Shown here piece after piece: positions 62,288 to 64,000 of a DNA stretch of 64,000 nt (position 1 is its first letter; the number at the start of each line of letters is the position of its first letter). The stretch is taken from the NCBI GenBank assembly GCA_046541015.1, contig JBKHEA010000001.1, forward strand, positions 1-64,000. Reading direction: 5' to 3'. The DNA is from Liberiplasma sp046541015 (GTDB taxonomy: Bacteria > Bacillota_I > Bacilli_A > Izemoplasmatales > Izemoplasmataceae). The notes under the pieces are model-generated. The model saw only the letters and a program-made list of their open reading frames with translations. It was not told the origin of the DNA and searched no databases. The position numbers were made by a program, and so were the translations under genes.

Positions 62288-62364
62288 ATGGTGGAGGATA
62301 GCGGGCTCGAACCACTGACCCCCTGCTTGTAAGGCAGGTGCTCTCCCAACTGAGCTAATCCTCC
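62288..62364 (-). tRNA. tRNA-Val (anticodon UAC)
   Basis: Acceptor TGGAGGA / TCCTCCA with encoded CCA, D-arm AGCTCAGTTGGGAGAGC, loop CTTACAA (TAC), T-arm GGTTCGAGCCC on the minus strand. Confidence 0.95.
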
Positions 62365-62408
62365 ATCCATTATATTTTATCATAGTTTTTTTTGAATGTA
62401 ATCCTATT

Positions 62409-63518
62409 TTATAGTTTAACTTGATGAGTATTAAAACTTTCTTCATAATAACTCACTTGATAGAGTTTTATGAATAAAAGCGTACTAATCATGATAACTA
62501 ATATCATAATCAATCCCCCAAGAAAAGCTAAGTCATTTGCGAATAAAGTATCTGTAAAATTCCAAAATGCATGCAAAGCAACAACCATAGTAAACATTGT
62601 CAGTGAGACGCCATTGAGTAAATGTTTGAATTTAAGTATAGTAGTTTTTTTTGTATAGACCATTGCTGCAATGATTAGGGCTGTCCAATAATGATGACCA
62701 ATACCTACAATCGCAAAAATATTACGGGTTGTTAAGACCCCGTATAAATCTCCATACTCAAAATTTTCTAGAAAAGTCATAAACCCATAATCAGCCGTTT
62801 CAAAGATATCAAATCCAGCCCCAACTGTAAATCCAATAATCAATCCTGTTTTTACGGTATGAATAGGCAACTTCCTAAATAAAAATATAACAACAACGAC
62901 TTTCATTGCCTCTTCTATAAATGCAGTTAAGAAATTACCTAGTAAGCCTTCTGGGTATCCTGTAAACTCTCGAATAAAAACAACCAGTAAAATCGATAGC
63001 AAACCACCATAAACAACCCCCTTAATCATTTTAAACACAGGGATTTGGTATTCTTTTAGTGTAAAATATAAAATACCCAAAAGCGTAAGTGGGCCAATGG
63101 CACTATACATTAGTGTTTCAGTCGCAAATTGATCGACAAAAAATGCAAGAATAAACGTTAAAAATAAAAATGATACATAACTAAAAAAGGGTTTTTTATA
63201 TTGAGCGAAAAATGTATGGATGGCAAACCCTATATCTTTAAAAAATGATTGTCGCATTCCTAGTAATGGTTTTGTAGAAAAGACACCAACAAGGGTTTTT
63301 GGTGTATATTTTTTATAAATTTCTCTTTGTATAACACGAGTTTTTTTCTCAGGAATTAAATTGTTTAAAAAAGTAATTTCTTCCTCACTTAAATGTTCAT
63401 CCCCTTTATAAACCGCTTTGAAATGATCAACATCTAGTTCATGATGATTGACAAAAGCTAATAGTGTTAACCCATTTTTTTTAAGGGCTTTTTTTAATAA
63501 TTTAGAATCTTTACTCAT
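62409..63518 (-). CDS. PrsW-family intramembrane metalloprotease
   Basis: 369 residues: a ~95-residue cytoplasmic N-terminal part of unknown role, then about eight hydrophobic helices with the M82/PrsW motifs TAFIEEAMKVVVV (EExxK), GIGHHYWTALI and ALHAFWNFTD (His ligands). PrsW proteases cleave membrane anti-sigma factors such as RsiW. The frame opens at TTG 63530, but GGAGG precedes ATG 63518 by five bases, so that start is chosen. No anti-sigma gene is adjacent. Confidence 0.88.
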   Translation of the reverse strand: MSKDSKLLKKALKKNGLTLLAFVNHHELDVDHFKAVYKGDEHLSEEEITFLNNLIPEKKTRVIQREIYKKYTPKTLVGVFSTKPLLGMRQSFFKDIGFAIHTFFAQYKKPFFSYVSFLFLTFILAFFVDQFATETLMYSAIGPLTLLGILYFTLKEYQIPVFKMIKGVVYGGLLSILLVVFIREFTGYPEGLLGNFLTAFIEEAMKVVVVIFLFRKLPIHTVKTGLIIGFTVGAGFDIFETADYGFMTFLENFEYGDLYGVLTTRNIFAIVGIGHHYWTALIIAAMVYTKKTTILKFKHLLNGVSLTMFTMVVALHAFWNFTDTLFANDLAFLGGLIMILVIMISTLLFIKLYQVSYYEESFNTHQVKL

Positions 63519-63575
63519 ACTGGCCTCCAAGTTAGTAATACACTAATTATAGCGGTTAAGTGTTTTATAGACAAG

Positions 63576-63599
63576 AAAAAAAGCCTTAAAGGCTTTTTT
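63576..63599. terminator. terminator of the 55-aa peptide gene
   Basis: AAAAAAGCCTT / AAGGCTTTTTT hairpin with flanking A/T tracts; overlaps the stop codon. Confidence 0.85.
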
Positions 63600-63753
63600 C
63601 ATTTCGTTTTCTTCTTAATAGTTCTTCTTTTTTGATTTTACGTTTTTTATAGATATAATAGACAGTTTGTTGCAAGATTAAAATGACTAATAGACTAAGT
63701 CCTAACAATACCAAAAAGGATTCCATGTCTTTTTGTATGTTTATAATATCCAT
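63586..63753 (-). CDS. small membrane protein (55 aa)
   Basis: ATG at 63753 with AAGGAGTGG ahead reads 55 codons to TAA, which sits in a good terminator. A short acidic N-terminus (MDIINIQKDMES), one transmembrane helix (about 13-28, LVLLGLSLLVILIL) and a long basic cytoplasmic tail (KKRKIKKEELLRRKR). No known family; single-pass basic-tailed micropeptides often stabilise larger membrane complexes. It lies between prsW and a PHP phosphatase on the same strand. Confidence 0.7.
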   Translation of the reverse strand: MDIINIQKDMESFLVLLGLSLLVILILQQTVYYIYKKRKIKKEELLRRKRNEKSL

Positions 63754-63787
63754 CTAACCACTCCTTATGTCTATTATACTAGGGTTT

Positions 63788-64000
63788 TTAAGGTAGGTCA
63801 ATAAAGGTAGGTATGCGACGCTTAAACTCGGTAATTTGATTGAACCCTGCAGCTTTTAAAATGGTTATAGCTTGATCAAAGTTGCTTTGTAAATCTTTTA
63901 CTTGATGCGCATCACTACCAAGCGTGATGATTGTGCCACCTAAAGCTTTATAGCGTTTTAATAATGTCAGTGATGGATGCATGGTTGAAAGGTTATATCG
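63788..64000 (-). CDS. PHP-family phosphatase, histidinol-phosphatase-like (partial, 5' end beyond window)
   Basis: Open reading frame entering from the right edge. The visible C-terminal 70 residues contain RYNLSTMHPSLTLLKRY, GGTIITLGSDAH with the metal-binding SDAH motif and a helical end, as in HisJ/HisK-type histidinol phosphatases of the PHP superfamily. Only the C-terminal part is seen, so substrate is uncertain. Confidence 0.8.
   Translation of the reverse strand, partial: RYNLSTMHPSLTLLKRYKALGGTIITLGSDAHQVKDLQSNFDQAITILKAAGFNQITEFKRRIPTFIDLP

Noticed and set aside
1..64000. use of TGA for tryptophan, as in Mycoplasma
   Set aside because: TGA ends many confident genes (for example at 1927, 15320, 19014) and the tRNA-Trp has anticodon CCA; tryptophan codons seen are TGG.
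1..64000. CRISPR arrays, IS elements, prophage or integrase genes
   Set aside because: No regularly spaced repeats, transposase, integrase or phage genes seen on either strand.

Overview
The window comes from an AT-rich, gene-dense bacterial chromosome of low-G+C, monoderm (Firmicutes/Mollicutes) type. Tryptophan is written TGG and several confident genes end in TGA (for example the genes ending at 1927, 15320, 19014 and 19610), so the standard code is used, not the Mycoplasma code. Lipoteichoic acid synthase, a GT4 diglyceride glucosyltransferase-like enzyme, Firmicutes gene orders (ytxK-ackA, dnaE-pfkA-pyk), pyruvate formate-lyase fermentation and PadR/TetR/ABC modules fit an early-branching Mollicute such as the Izemoplasmatales/Acholeplasma/Haloplasma neighbourhood. 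That placement is inference; no rRNA lies in the window. I see no phage, IS element or CRISPR array.

Layout. 1-8.4 kb: two TrmA/RlmD-type RNA uracil methyltransferase paralogues flank an EEP-fold membrane protein, a CPA2 cation/proton antiporter under a fluoride riboswitch, a HELIORHODOPSIN, an alpha/beta hydrolase and a membrane protein. 8.4-12.2 kb: fused L-serine dehydratase, then a strongly promoted operon of three unannotated tiny ORFs (30, 36 and 37 aa) plus a 129-aa SHOCT-like protein, divergent from a MATE exporter. 12.2-15.3 kb: TetR-ABC exporter operon with two perfect operators three helical turns apart. 15.3-19 kb: uvrB and a B12-binding radical SAM protein. 19-25 kb: TetR/RND exporter pair and PadR/HAAS-DUF4097 pair, each with a palindrome at its promoter. 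25-34 kb: pyk-pfkA-dnaE, a surface protein, ackA-ytxK. 34-40 kb: a YidD-peroxiredoxin-like fusion, then metK-speD-speA-speE-speB (arginine and SAM to spermidine). 40-42 kb: second antiporter and His-Gln-Leu tRNAs. 42-48.6 kb: ltaS, GT4/YwaF-like pair, DegV, hemolysin III and a GT8-like glycosyltransferase. 48.6-55 kb: complete histidine utilisation operon via formiminoglutamate and tetrahydrofolate. 55-64 kb: Tyr-Trp tRNAs, thioredoxin-like protein, acyl-ACP thioesterase, methylglyoxal synthase, pflBA, a membrane-anchored PstS-like protein behind a Pho-box-like promoter, tRNA-Val, PrsW, a 55-aa membrane peptide and a partial PHP phosphatase.

Physiology: anaerobic glycolysis (pfkA, pyk) to pyruvate, PFL to formate and acetyl-CoA, acetate kinase for ATP, amino-acid catabolism of serine and histidine, polyamine synthesis from arginine, and several drug/lipid exporters. 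The items most worth a second look are the heliorhodopsin next to the fluoride-controlled antiporter, the micropeptide operon, the YidD fusion whose redoxin half has lost its cysteines and carries its own internal ribosome binding site, and the architecture of the pflB/pstS intergenic region.
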